Part shown: piece after piece, positions 49,400-62,300 of the stretch
How the letters are laid out: every line of letters begins with the position of its first letter
Position numbering within the stretch: position 1 is the stretch's first letter
Assembly: GCF_905475395.1 (NCBI RefSeq)
Contig: NC_058341.1
Location: 60,457,501 to 60,521,500, forward strand
Length of the DNA stretch: 64,000 nt
Origin: Chrysoperla carnea
Taxonomy: Eukaryota > Arthropoda > Insecta > Neuroptera > Chrysopidae
Reading direction: 5' to 3'
Made by a program: the position numbers and the translations under genes
Notes under the pieces: model-generated
Seen by the model: the letters and a program-made list of their open reading frames with translations, nothing else
Told to the model about the DNA's origin: nothing
Databases searched by the model: none

Positions 49400-50207
49400 A
49401 AGAAAAGTTGGTAGTTAAACCACTGTGACAGCTCCTGGAGTAGTCACGATACAGTGTCAGGCCCGGGCGTTCAAAATGCCTGCCGCCCAACCAGTTTCCT
49501 ATAATAGCCACAACTAGTTTGCTAACAGAGGCCCTTGGAAGTGATATAAGATCTTCGGAACGCCTGCGATTGTACTCAGAAAATACGCTCCTCCCTCCAT
49601 CGAAGATTTGCCCTTTTTATAATAATAATAATAATGGGGTTTAACATCCATTTTTCTGACATACGCCTATAACAGAGGCTACCCATATCATTATTTGTTA
49701 ATTTTTATTTATTTAACTACATCAATATTTTACAATTTCATTATATGATGTGGGTGGAATCGGTTACTTCGTTTTTATCCAAGCGACGACAATGTTTACA
49801 ATTCTACCGCCCCCATTAATCATTTTTAAGATATTCTCTTTAAGGATCAGCTTGCAGTTCCCGAACGGGACTTCCGGATGCCTTTTGATGCTTGTGTCCT
49901 GCAGCATTGTGCCATCATACCAGGTTTACATTCATTTGTTCCGCCAGCACATTTAAGGATGTACATTTCTTTGCTACCGTTGAGGTTATATAGACTGAGC
50001 TGAAGGATTTAAGGGTTCTTGGCTGTCGGTAAAGGGAGTAATGTCACTGCACCTGAAAGTGTTTAGTCTTATACATTCACATACCTCATGAATAGCCATC
50101 ACTTCCGCTTGATACACGTTGCAAAAACTAAGAGACAAGGAAAATCTTAAGTAACAAAAATATTCCTTATAAAAAAGCAAACAACTTCTACTAGAAATTG
50201 GTGGCAT
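49400..50207 (-). pseudogene. Non-LTR retrotransposon RNase H remnant (copy 2), interrupted
   Basis: On the - strand, 50130-50030 encodes FCNVYQAEVMAIHEV and SDITPFTDSQEPLN, that is, the QAE and DSQ motifs holding two of the RNase H acidic residues. 49900-49830 encodes PFGNCKLILKENILK. 49575-49400 encodes YNRRRSEDLISLPRASVSK then IIGNWLGGRHFERPGL and DYSRSC. The same RRxSEDLI...CRSC order occurs in copy 1. The pieces are separated by unrelated sequence with an (AAT)n run at 49620-49635 and by stops, so the copy is non-functional. It is most like the Jockey/R1 group with RNase H. Confidence 0.8.
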
Positions 50208-51275
50208 AAAATGAAAATAAAAACAGAATCATGGAAATTTCGCACTTTTATGGCTCATGATCCAACACGATATTCTTTAAAAAAAATTTATTTTGATTGT
50301 ACAAATGTGAGTTTGTAATTTGATTTTTTTCCTACATTTTACGATATTTAATTATTTTGTTCACATTCATGATGAGTGTTCTTTTTTTGGTTTGTTTGGA
50401 CGGTAATAACCGTTAAGTGAAATTTATGTTTATTACCACCAACATACACAAAAAACGATTACCTTTCTCACACACACACACAAATACACAATCCCCTATT
50501 TTTTGTATCTCTATATAAATTGATTCGTCCGCATGATATTGGTTTACGATATACTGATTATTATTATGTTTTGTGGTGATATTTATATCGTTAAGTGTTC
50601 GTTTTGGTTTTTTAAATGTTATACAGAATTTTGATACAGAAAATTAATTGTTCAAATAGAAGACTATGTTATTATTTGTTTTTCATTTTCACTTCCATAT
50701 ACATATTTTCTTTCTGGTAGGAACAATTTGTTTTATCCATGTTAATGTAAGGCAAGCGCAGTATGATTAAATATAGCACGATACCAAAGTTTCTAGAATG
50801 AATCCTAGTGGCTCACTAGGCAGTACGCAGTATTAATGTCTACTATTGGGTAGTAAATTAAGTTTTTCGGAACTGTATGAGTAAAAGAGTAACAAATACA
50901 GATATCTAATGGAAGTGAGGGTTGTAGCTTTGAAGTTATTTTTATGATTTATTCGTAATGCAAGTGTTATTCGTGCATCACAATTTTATACATCGACAGT
51001 AACCGTACTATAAGTTGTTCAAATGCTGCCTTTTGTTTCCATTAACTCGACGACGATATGAAATATGAAATGAATCAAAGCCTTAAACTTTGTCTTCAGC
51101 AATTGAAAACGACATTTAGGGCACTTGTCATGAGAAACTAAAGGATGTATGGCTATGATGTGTTTTGGTCTTACTACCAATAAAATATTTGGGATCTATT
51201 CAACAAGTATGAAGTTAAGATATAAATCCATCGCATAGAATTGTAAGTCTCACTGTGCTTTTAAACTTTTTCTTA
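50208..51275. other. Intergenic stretch, nothing recognised
   Basis: Contains a short CA run near 50470. No exon or element end is supported. Confidence 0.35.
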
Positions 51276-52534
51276 AATGTAAAAAGTGAGGCTGAGTTCG
51301 TAAATCAAGGACAAAGTCTTGAGAACCGGTATAGATAGAACATAAGTTTAAAAGCAAAAATGGTTCCTTACAAAAAAATTTTGTATGAAACTTTTTTCTT
51401 AAACATCACTGCTTATCCGTAAAGGCGCAAATTGGCTTAGAAACATATAGTATGTTTACAGGTACCTATTGTTTATAATTTAAATTTATACGTTACAAAT
51501 ATTATGTATGTGTTTGTTTGTTTTTCTTTTTTTACTAACATGATGTAAAAAAACAAACGAATGCGTAATCAACACTGTCTATACATGGTATTTCAACAAT
51601 TAACTCAGTCAACTGTTTTTTTCAATTTTTTCAGTGTGCTATACACTCGTTTCTCCGAGTATAAATCAAAAAGAGCTAAAATCTTTTGGTAAAAGAGGCT
51701 GTAAACATAAAATATTAAGAGGGAGGAAGAACAGAAAATTGAGAATTTTATGATAAATATTGATAAAATTTTAATAATAAGCACACTTGTATAATATAAT
51801 TTACTATAAACTCATCATAAAATTTTTGCGGTGTAGCTACTATAACAGAACTAGCTAAATATATAGAACTAGCAGTTACCCATCCTTTTTCCTGGACAAT
51901 TTTCACTTTAAAAATAGAGACTATTGTGTTGTAAAAAATGTTTTTATAATAAATGTTTAGACAAGTGGAAACAAACAATTGACTGAGTTAATTGTTGAAA
52001 CATCATGTATGACAGAGTTGATTACTCTATTACATTTCACAAATACTTATACATGTCTCACATACATAACTAATAATCCCATATTAATACATACTATAAA
52101 ATTTGCATCTAATGTGTGCCTTCGTCAGTGAACAGTGATGTTCACAAAAAAATGTTTCAAACAAAAAAGTTGTTGATGTTCAAGTTGTTTATTTTTTTTA
52201 TAAGGAACATTTTTTACATTTAAACTTTTGTTCTATCTTTTAAGGTTTACAAGATGGGTCCTACGGAACCAAGACCCAATTGACATATTGCTCATTTACG
52301 AACTCGACCTCATTTTTTACGTCCTGAGTGCGCTGTAAAATTTTAGCTTGATCTTTTTTCGTTTTTGAGTTTTCGAGTTGACAGACGGACGGACACACGG
52401 GCGAACGGACGGACAGCCGAAAATGGACATATTAGATTATTCTATGAACACCTATACCAAAATTCTTTTTCGTAGCATCAATAGTTTTTAGCGTTACAAA
52501 CTTGGGACTAAACTTAATATATATACATGGTATA
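51276..52534. mobile_element. Inverted pair of the TATACCATG family (third locus)
   Basis: The + arm is truncated at its outer side and covers 51276-51630, from AAAAAGTGAGGCTGAGTTCG to the inner end CAATTAACTCAGTCAACTG. The - arm 51962-52534 is nearly full, with GACGGACGGACAGCC and the outer end ATACATGGTATA. The 330 bp interior (51631-51961) does not match the interiors of the other two pairs by eye. Confidence 0.75.
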
Positions 52535-54315
52535 ATAATAATATTTTACTCGTAATAACTTGGCAGTTAATGACGAAGACATTCACTTGAACGGCCTGCA
52601 ATATTGTTTCGATTAACTTGTTTCATTGTTTTTATTTTGAAAGTGTATCTGGTTTCTCATAGTATAACTTTTTAGTAAAACAATATTTAAATATAGAGGT
52701 TAAGTAATGTTAAAATCAATTTTTTGTACCAATTATGACTTTTCATACAACGAAAATTTCATAATATGAAATTTGGCGAAAATTAATTAAATATTTTATG
52801 AATGGTTTTTAATTATATTTTGATTATAATATAGGAAGGTATATAGACAGGAATAAACATTACAAAGGGCAGGCACGCCACTTATTTTCATTACATAATA
52901 TATAATGAAATTATTATTAAATGTATTTTAATATCAATACAAAAATTATTATTAATTATTACACTTGTTCGATCACACCGGGCTTATTAAAATAAATGGC
53001 CAATATTCAAGAGCCTAAAAAGGAATTCCAAAACAGGCATTTGGTATAATAAACATGTGTCTGTACTGTATCTGTTAGGTTTTCGAAAAAATATTTCGAA
53101 CAAGTGTTGTTGGAATTTTTATTAGAAACATTTTTGTTACTGAGTTTTGCTCTCTCTCTAAATATTTGTAAAAAATAGTGCTTTGGTGCTCGAAGAACAC
53201 TCTTTAAGAGGTACGGCGAATTAATAAAAATATTTCGACATACCTCTTACCTAATAACTATATTGTTCGAAACATTTTTTCAAAAAACTCAAATATGAAA
53301 CGATGTGTAAATTTTCTGATTCATGTAGCTCCATGTAGGAGTTTTCCCAATTTATGTTATTCATACCAAAAAAACAAGATTTAATTTTCGAGTACGGGGA
53401 AAATGTTTCCGGAAACGTACCCGCTCAGTGTTAGTTTTAGCATACTCCAATAGCCCCCCAAATATTGACAATTTATGCTCAAACAACCGGTATAAATTAC
53501 AAACTTGGGACTAAAGTTAATATACCTTGTTCAATTTCATATACAAAAATAAAAATAATACTTATACAAGCTCTGGGTATTAATCCTAGTAATTCTTAGA
53601 AGAAAGAAAAATTTATATTTCAGTAAAGTGTTTTTCATCATCTGCGAAAAATTCATTTTAATTAATGGTTATATTCACATGCCTTTTTATAACAATAGCA
53701 TTTACCTCTCTGTAAAAATCAACAAACGTATTTGTTTTACACTCGTCATAAATATCATTTAAGTATCGATTTATATGTGATTCCATTTAGTTTATTTTTA
53801 GTTAATGGAACGATTCAATTTATATGTTTTTGAGCACAATGTGGGCCAATGTTCTTTAGATATCTTAAAAATAATATAGACTTGGTGTACTAACGGTGCT
53901 ACAAAAAAAAAAAAATTTTGTAGTTCTAGTATATTGTAATAACATTAATAAATTTTAAATTGTTTCACTTTTTTTCGCTGACTGTGCACTCAACAATTTC
54001 TGACTTTATTTTGAAAGGTAATCGTTTGAAGGTACTTAACAAAATCATATTCGTGCGAAGTAGTGTTTATCGATTTACCCCATAAAATTCAATAGTTTTT
54101 TTAACGTACCATTTGTGTATTTGAAACCAATAAAACATAAAAACTTTTTGTCGTTTAAAAATTTTTTTCATATCTCTATCAGTAAGTGTTGACTTTAAAA
54201 AAAAAACCTCGGGAATTTCTACATAGTCCTGACAACCTTTTTTTTTTGTTCAATCGTTTCTTATCGAGTTACAGCTCAGTCTTAAATTAAATGAGACACA
54301 CTATATAGTGAGTGC
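52535..54315. other. Intergenic stretch with one family fragment
   Basis: 53500-53546 (CAAACTTGGGACTAAAGTTA then ATACCTTG) is an outer-end fragment of the TATACCATG family on the - strand. Nothing else is recognised. Confidence 0.45.
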
Positions 54316-54970
54316 TTAAAGGTAGTAAGAGCGCTAAGACAAGTTTAGACGTGTGATGAAATTATTTGTACCTACCTTATTTTCAACTTTGATGATGCAT
54401 TTTGTTATAACTTCAAGAATGTAGAAGAAAACTAAGATTAAAATCTTACGATATCTGCCTGGATTTTTGAAATAACTAAAGCTAAATAATTAAACAATAT
54501 TTTCAATTTTCGATATTTTGAAAATTACTCCAGATATCGAAAAATTTTATTATTAGTTTTTGTCTCATATTGTCAAGTTATAATAATATAAATCACCACC
54601 AAAATTGAAAAAATATATTTTTTTAAATTTGTGTCCCCACTACTGTGCTTATACATCCTCAATTAGTCGGGCTTTTTTGTTTTGAACAATTTATTAAGAT
54701 TTTAACTTTAATTTAAAGAATTTATGAATTTATTTTTAATTTCCACCGACTAGTTTAAGAGAAATCTATGAAAACATATAAGCCATCTATCGTTTTCCCA
54801 TATAAAACCAATGTAAAATATGCCCAATTTTGAATTCATTTATTTATTTAAATAATCGGGCACCCCCCCCCCTTAAAATTTTCAGAATGGATTTCGATCT
54901 AGTCCAACTTCATATAATAAAAAATCAAGCCTTTTATCCAAAATTACTCTGGTGCTCGTACATCCCCAAA
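54316..54970 (+). mobile_element. TTAA-bounded MITE-like family member, diverged
   Basis: The left end TTAAAGGTAGTAAGAGCGCT and the right end TGGTGCTCGTACATCC match 26801-27362. The body repeats TTTTCGATATTTTGAAAATT and CATCTATCGTTTTCCCAT. The right TTAA has decayed to CCAAA. A poly-C run is at 54864. Confidence 0.75.
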
Positions 54971-55491
54971 CGAATGAAAATTATTAACGTTGTCACTCTC
55001 AGGTTAATTGCTTTATCGCCACAATAAACACGGTGCTAAATGCAATTTTAAACAAAGATAGTATTGTATAATGAACCTAATTACAAGTAATTTTGCTGCA
55101 ATAGCTTCAAAAATTCTTTTTTAACTGTAATGACTATCAATTGAAATGAACAAATTTTAATGACGTTCACGCGTACAATATAAAATATTTGAAGGAAATT
55201 CTCAACAAAAGAAAAATGACACGTACAAATACAATTTAAAATTTTAAGAAAATTGATAATTTTTCTTCCGATAAAAACCGAATATTTTACATTACAATAT
55301 GAGAACGATTTGTTATGTAGATAAATAAAAAGATTAAATTAAATGACAGAATTATGTTGAAATGAAAAAGAAAAATTGTGTGAAATGGTGGTGTACGTAC
55401 ATACTTTGTTTGATAAATCGTTCTTAAAATACTGAACCACAAAGAAACTAAGACAACATTAAATTAAAAATTGTTGTCAACATTTATTTAT

Positions 55492-55594
55492 TATACCATG
55501 TATGTATGAAAATACATAGTATATTAAGTTTAGTCCCAAGTTTGTAACGCTTAAGAATATTGATGCTACGAAAAAAATTTTGGTGTAGGTGTTT
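55492..55594 (+). repeat. TATACCATG family, outer end (+)
   Basis: TATACCATGTATGTATGAAA and AGTTTAGTCCCAAGTTTGTA are present; the rest of the arm is missing. It faces an oppositely oriented outer end at 58318-58458. Confidence 0.75.
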
Positions 55595-55701
55595 TCTAGC
55601 CTGTTTTTACCCATGGGGACCACCATGCGAAATTCTTCACGGGTCAACTAGTGATACTTTAATACTCCAATTGGCACCACGAAAAGTCCATTTTGACAGC
55701 C

Positions 55702-55983
55702 TTAAGGATGTATGAGCACGGTAGTGGGGGCACAAATTTAAAAAAAATGATTTTTACAATTTTGATGGTGAATTATGTTATAACTTGAAAATATAAGAAT
55801 AAAATTAGGCAAAAATTTTTCGATATCTGGCGTAATTTTCAAAATATCGAAAATTGAAAATTTTTTTTAATTATTCATCTTTCGATATTTGGAAAACCAA
55901 GACAGATATCGAAAAACTTTATTCTTAATTTTCGAATATATTCATGAATTTATAATAAAATTCATCATCAAAGTTGAAAATAA
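55702..55983 (-). mobile_element. TTAA-bounded MITE-like family fragment
   Basis: TTAAGGATGTATGAGCACGG followed by TAGTGGGG matches the internal end of 26801-27362 on the opposite strand. The homology stops exactly where the TIR element at 55984 begins, which suggests the latter inserted here. Confidence 0.7.
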
Positions 55984-56925
55984 TGGACTAAGAGCCAGCG
56001 CCTGCCAGACATACGTTAAAGTGTAAAAGCGGAAAATTTTTTTGCGTATTCTCACTGGTGTAGGGCACAATCTTTAGGGGTTACAAACCTTGACTAACGG
56101 TGCCTTTGGTAGGTATCAGGTAATCTAGGGGCGTAGTACCTGAGCTCTCTCACGTTAAATTATAAAAGTTGAAATTTACACTGAGTGTTCAAATGACCAT
56201 TCTAAGTCAATATTGAAAAGGCCAGAACTATCCGAATGGCCTAACGTTCCCCCAGACGCGGTAGAAGGTCAAATGCACAAAATACACAATCTACATTTTC
56301 TTCCATGATTATGAACTTATTACACTGCAATTTTGCTTCTAAAATTTTCTTTCGAAACACTACCTTCGACTTAAATATTAAAATATTATAGTGATATTTC
56401 GTTGAATATTATTAATACTACAGGTAATATAGAAGCTAGTTACTCTTGTCTATAATGCATTAATTACAGGTTTTATTTTATTATTTGAATATGTTCGGCA
56501 TCACGTACTGAATGTAAATGCACAAAATCCTTACAAAAATAGGCGGAGGGAGTGCCTCCATTTTAAGGAAAACCGTTTTAGGCTATATCTGTATAATCGT
56601 GCACTTTAGACCAAAAATGGTAATAAGCTTTATTGTAGATAATTAAATTACCTACCTTTTTTGTAAACTAATTCTTTTTATAGCACTAACCGTTTATGAC
56701 TTATACTACTATGACGATTTACTCATTGAATATTTGACCGATATGTCTTCTAATATTTGTTTAAACAAGAAAATGATAATAACTTAACTTTTAAACCTAC
56801 AAATTTCCTTAAAGTTAGTCAAGGTTTGTAACCCCCAAACATTGAGACACCACGTGAGAATACGCAAGAAAATTTTCAGCTTTTATACTTTAACATATGT
56901 CGGGCAGGCGCTGGTTCTTAGTCCA
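55984..56925. mobile_element. DNA element with ~115 bp terminal inverted repeats
   Basis: 55984-56100 and 56815-56925 are reverse complements at roughly 90% by eye (TGGACTAAGAGCCAGCGCCT at the left; AGGCGCTGGTTCTTAGTCCA at the right). The 714 bp between them holds the inverted relative of the aminoacylase-intron repeat at 56500-56680 and no transposase. Confidence 0.85.
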
Positions 56926-57690
56926 ATACAAGAATTGCTCGGCTAAATATATAAGATGAAGTCCCATACTTTAATCGGAAGTTTACTCCAGAGGCTAGAG
57001 AGACTACGAAGTTAATAGCATTCACAAAATATAGATTTTAAGCAGAGTTAATGATAGCTCCGAGCACAATATTTCGCCGCGCCATATATTTTTACATTAT
57101 ATTGAAAAGTGTCACAACTAGACCCAACATATGAAAATACGAAACAAAGTTATTCTTTTGAACGCGCCATCTCGACAAGTTCTACTAGATGAACATGTTT
57201 GTTCGATTATAAAAATACTATCTGTGCAAAAAAGTAAGTTCATTAGTAAAATATAAAAACGTAATTAAGCCATGTTTGAAGACAAATTAATAATTTAGTA
57301 GAAAATTCTTTTAAATTATACGGTTAGCAAAATGCTAATTGTTAAAATAATAAGAGTTTAACAAATTTCGTTGTAATTTTCGATTCAATTTCTGTGAGTC
57401 TTAGTGTATTTCCAATAACATCATTTTATTTTTATTTATAGATTAAATCAATTAATTGAAAATGAAAACATAGAACTGAAGAATCAAAGTAATTATTTAA
57501 TTTATTCAAAAACATGTTTTTCAATTTACATAAGATTTCATCATGTCGTTTGCTTCTTTTCTTTTTTACTAGAAGAAGGAAAAATCTTTATTAATAATAA
57601 TTGTCATCTAGTTTAAAACAGAGACAAAGGAAGTCAACTTTTAATGCAGAAAAATTTATTTTCAATTACTGAATTCAATAGAGTGTATAA

Positions 57691-58057
57691 GGGGCCATTC
57701 ATTAATTACGAAAGCATGATTTTGACGATTCTTGACACCCCCTCACCCCACATAAGCATTCGTAAGATTTCGATAAACCCCTTCCCCCTTCTTACGTGAG
57801 ATTCAATCCCGTTTTGCCGAATAATAAAACGTTGTTAGAAAAGGACCAGTTACACTAAAACTCACATGTAAATTAAAGATTTTTATTCTTTAGCAGATAA
57901 TTTAGGATTACATTATTTCTAATATTAAATTTCAACCCGTAAAATCTTGCATAAGAAAGGGCCTAACCATCCCCCCTCCAACTCTCACATAAGTACATGA
58001 ATAGATTTTGTAAAACCCCCATTTCCACAAAAATGCTTACGTAATTAATGAATTAAG
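57691..58057. mobile_element. MITE with CATTAATTACG-type ends (~367 bp)
   Basis: The left end GGGGCCATTCATTAATTACG and the right end CTTACGTAATTAATGAATT are inverted. The interior has C-rich AT-poor stretches (ACACCCCCTCACCCCACATA). This end type is widespread in insect genomes as a non-autonomous DNA element. Confidence 0.65.
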
Positions 58058-58317
58058 AAGTCGGCTTTAAATTTTCAACTGTTTTACCTCCATGGATAAA
58101 GTTCCGGAAGTATTATAATAGACAAAAAAATCAGTGTACAATTTTTCAAAGAGAGTGAAATGTATTTTTAAACATCCTCGAGTTCATTTTGACTAATTCC
58201 GGAAAGACGTCTGGATTATACGGATCACAAGGATAATACAAATTTTGTGCGTATCCTTCATTTCCTAAGACTTTACACGTTTCTCATACAGGCATCTAAC
58301 ACTCTGAGCGGCCTTTA

Positions 58318-58458
58318 ACAGACAGACAGACAAACGGAAATGGACTCATTATTCGATGTTATGAACTCCTTTACCAAAATTTTGTCCATAAATATTTTTA
58401 AGCGTTTCAAACTTCGGACTAAACTTAGTATACCTTGATGTATTTCATATATGGTATA
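58318..58458 (-). repeat. TATACCATG family, outer end (-)
   Basis: GACAGACAGACAAACGGAAA, ACTTAGTATACCTTGATG and the terminal ATGGTATA are present. With 55492-55594 it frames 2.97 kb that contains later insertions. Confidence 0.75.
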
Positions 58459-58459
58459 A

Positions 58460-59359
58460 AAATCATATATGTTACTCAATTTAATTCTGTTTTTCTGTTA
58501 TCTCTGGAGAAAGTGGTATATGTACATACTCTTGGGTAATGTATCACGGACACCTGATATATAGGAACAGATAATCGAAATCGAACAATATATATTGTTA
58601 TCTATTTTTTTTCCTCAATATATTTTCACTTTTAAACTGCTGTATAGATAAGGAAGAAATCTTTATAATTGTAGTGGAAGATTATTCATTTGACTTTCAC
58701 GTACATGTTTCGGATGCAGTAAATTTATGTTTTCATTGATTTAGTATATTGAGTAACGATTGCAAGTTTTGTCAATTGCATTGATTAGTGGGTTTAAAAA
58801 CAGGAATGGAGATAATGCTTTCACCATTCATGTGTGTAATAAGAGTTATCTCACGAGTTGCTTATTTTTAGTTCAACAAATTAACTTGTCTAGCAAATAT
58901 TAAATCAACACAATCTTTTTCCTGATCAGTTCGGCATTTGAATTTAACTGGTTTAGAAATTACTGCTTTACCTAAACGTTTGAACGTATAAGATTAAAAA
59001 CACTGGTACTCGAAAATTTAGACTTGCTACTGAGACTCTCAAGGAAAATTTTTTATTAAAATAAGAAAATTTTTTCGTAAATGTGATTTTTAATTGTTTT
59101 GTTGCATTGTTATCTCATGTTAGGCGTGATTTTCCTTCAAATTTTAACGGCGTGTGCATTAGGCTTTCAATTACTTATATTTAAAGTTTTGAGATGTCTT
59201 AATATTTTGCTTGCGGGACACAACTACCTTAAGTTAAAATTATATAATTCTATGGAAACGATTAATTACATTTTTAAGCACTTTTAATAAACTATAAGAA
59301 ATTTTAGTCAATTTTGAGTAAAAATAAGAGTCGTTTGTATCTTATTTTTACTCAAAAAA
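58460..59359. other. Upstream region of the TMBIM gene
   Basis: No repeat or upstream exon could be supported. The frame 59099-59287 encodes a hydrophobic stretch but has no family match and lies only 73 bp before the TMBIM start, so it is probably leader or promoter sequence. Confidence 0.35.
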
Positions 59360-62300
59360 ATGGATTCTTTTTTTATTAATATTGATTCCACAATTATTGA
59401 ACCAAATATTATTTTACCCATCGAACTCCAAACAATAGAAATAGTAAAGGATTTTAAAAAAGAGTCTGCCATAGATTTATGTAAACATACATCACTGAAT
59501 ACACAAAATGAAGAACTTGAAGAAACAGAGGAAACATATGAAAATACAATGCCTATTAGACCAAAAATTGAAATACGGCCCCCTGAACCACCATCTACAG
59601 GCATTATTTTAAGTCGCTCTCCATTTTTTTCTGAGGCCAGTTCAAGAAATCGTGATCCAGAACAACCAGCAATGATTCAAGGTGATAGTCAGGTAAATTG
59701 TTTTTCTTTTTACAACATTTATGGACCACCACTGACAATGGAAGGGTTAGCGACCAAAATTAACATATTATAATTATTATTATTTATAGATGGAGATACA
59801 TGGACGTAGCGAAAAATGGAAAGATCAAAATGAAAGGCATAGATTTGTTGTTCGAGTATTAGCAATTACTTTGATGGGTCTCGGAATAACTACCATGTTT
59901 TCCGTTTTTATGTTATTGAGGTGATGTCTTGTAATTTCGGTCTTTCAAGCTAGTACAATAGTTCCTTCATACAAAACAGTAATGCATGCTTGGCCACGCA
60001 AGCTTTATGCCCCAGTACAATTACATAAAAGTTACCTCGGAATTTCCAAGGACAGTGCCGATTTTTTATTAGCCCGTCAGTACCTAAGACCAATATAAAA
60101 ATATTTTTATTTGTATTACTCTGTAATAATTAGAGCTTGACTGATCTATATATGTAACTTTTACATATTTTTCCGATTACAACCCTTTTGAATCGTTATA
60201 TCTCTGAAACGGTGGCTCTTGGGAAAAAATAGTATGGAAACATGTTTCATGTTTAATTATCTGATCTACAATTTTCGTTTGAGTTAATTTTATGATAAAA
60301 CTGAATGTTTTGCTGAAAATGGAGAAAAACCCGATATAGTGACATTGGACCCCACGTAATTTTTTTTCAACCAAATTTAAATTTCATGAATATTCCCTAT
60401 TTTTGACATCATTTTAAAGCCAAGGACCTGCGAAAATTGGCCATGGATAGATACCCTTCGGATAAGAAAAGTGGCTAGTATCCAAAATTATGGTGGTTTT
60501 TGTTATGTTAGCTACAAAGAGAATTATCTTTAGTGTAACGTTTAATCATTATAACAACAATTCAATGAATTTTTATTTTTTCAGCGATCCTTTTTTACGG
60601 CTACTATATAGTCCACCGTTGTACATAATTCTATTAGTCTCAGCAGGGTACGTAAGAAACTTTAGTTTTATTTTTTCTATAATTCAATCGAATTTATATC
60701 ATAATAAATCGATTTTCTTAATAGAAAGTATCAAGCTCAAAGTTTGCAAATTCATTCTTTAGGTCATTCTATGCATTAGCTTAAAAGCACATGTGTACAA
60801 TGTACAATTTTCTCGTACATGTGCAATGTCTCATGACGGGTCTATAGTTAGCGTCTTAAGAGATTTCACTCTAAAGATCTCCAAATCGTATTTGAAAAAG
60901 CTATAATAAAACTTAATAAGAACTTGTTACCAGCACATAATCAATAGTTTAAAGAATGATTAGATATATAAAATTTGATCAATAGTATCTTTGCTCTCTC
61001 AAGTCTCTTCAACCCCATTTAACGCACGTATTTGGGCCTCAATGCTGACCTTACGCACTATATAACATATGTATTCAGATCCTCTAAATACGTTTAAGAA
61101 AATATTTATAGGTTAGCAAAAGTATATAGCTACCTCTTAAGCGGAATTTTACAAACCTGTTTATTTTTTTTTTTTATAAACTGATTAATTATCCTTTTTT
61201 TAAATGAATCAAATTCATTCAGTGTTGCTCCGCGATATTCAAGGTGTCCCAAAAGCAATTTTCATCAAAATCTTTATAAGCCAGTCTCCTGGTAGTCAAA
61301 AGCGGGCACGTTTAAAAAAAATTGCGAATGACTGAAAGTTCTTTTTTAAGGGGAATTTTCTGCGCTAATAACGAATTCCTAGGTCATTTTGTTCCCCGAG
61401 CTGTGGAAAAAAAATATGGCCATTTTTAAGCGCGAAAGAATTTAACATGGAAATTTCGGTTTTCTTTAGTCTAGCGAACTCTTGCCTTTGAACGGGAACA
61501 TTGAAAGAAATCGTACTAGGAATTATTTCCCGGCGGATGCACTTTCTCCTTTAAAATTAATACTTTCTCGTTTAAAATTAAAAAGGAAATTTCTATTTTT
61601 AATATTAACAAAACATAGCTTTTGTAAGATTTCGTATACGCTCAGTAAAATCACGCAAACATTTATTATTAATGTTTTTTATAGTTTGCTGTCAATAATA
61701 AGTCTGGGTATCAGTTGTTTTTGTAATAAAATTACATTACGTGGTCCATACGCGATCTTACATTATTTTGTGTGGGTGCGTATATTTTAAATAGTTTCAC
61801 GTAGGTTAAATCCAGATCTAAACGACCTTTTCCCATTGGTATAACCAATTAATGTATAAAGGGTAGTGTCCAAATCATGTAATGTAATAATAAATAAAAT
61901 TTTAAAAATCGGACTCCAACACCGGCTACCTATTTTGTAGCCCCGAAATTAAAAAGTAAGCCACAAAAGCTGCGGTTTAAAAGGATAATTTAAATAATCT
62001 AGGCTAGGCTATACCGTTAAAAATAGAAGCGTGAAGTTTGGAAAGTAAATTACTTTTATTATGCAAGCGTCATTTAAGAAAAGGTTTTTCGAAGTTCCAA
62101 TGTTATTAAAGTTATTTTACTAGATCCACTAATTTTAAAGTGTTACCAAATGTAGATCGTTGTCTTTGCCTCAACCTTTCATAGACATTTTGTATACTTC
62201 ATGTATGCAAAAGAGAGAAAAAGTCGTTTGGATCGGAATAGTTGACTAATTTCAAATTAATTTCATTGGAAACAAAATTTAGGTTTATATTCTAACAGTA

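Noticed and set aside
59308-59604. Long open frame on the - strand over TMBIM exon 1
   Set aside because: It is the antisense of a well-supported exon and shows no family signature.
60750-60810. Possible TMBIM exon after TTCTTTAG (would read SFYALA)
   Set aside because: The frame meets a stop after seven codons and has no donor; 61685-61769 fits phase and hydrophobicity better.
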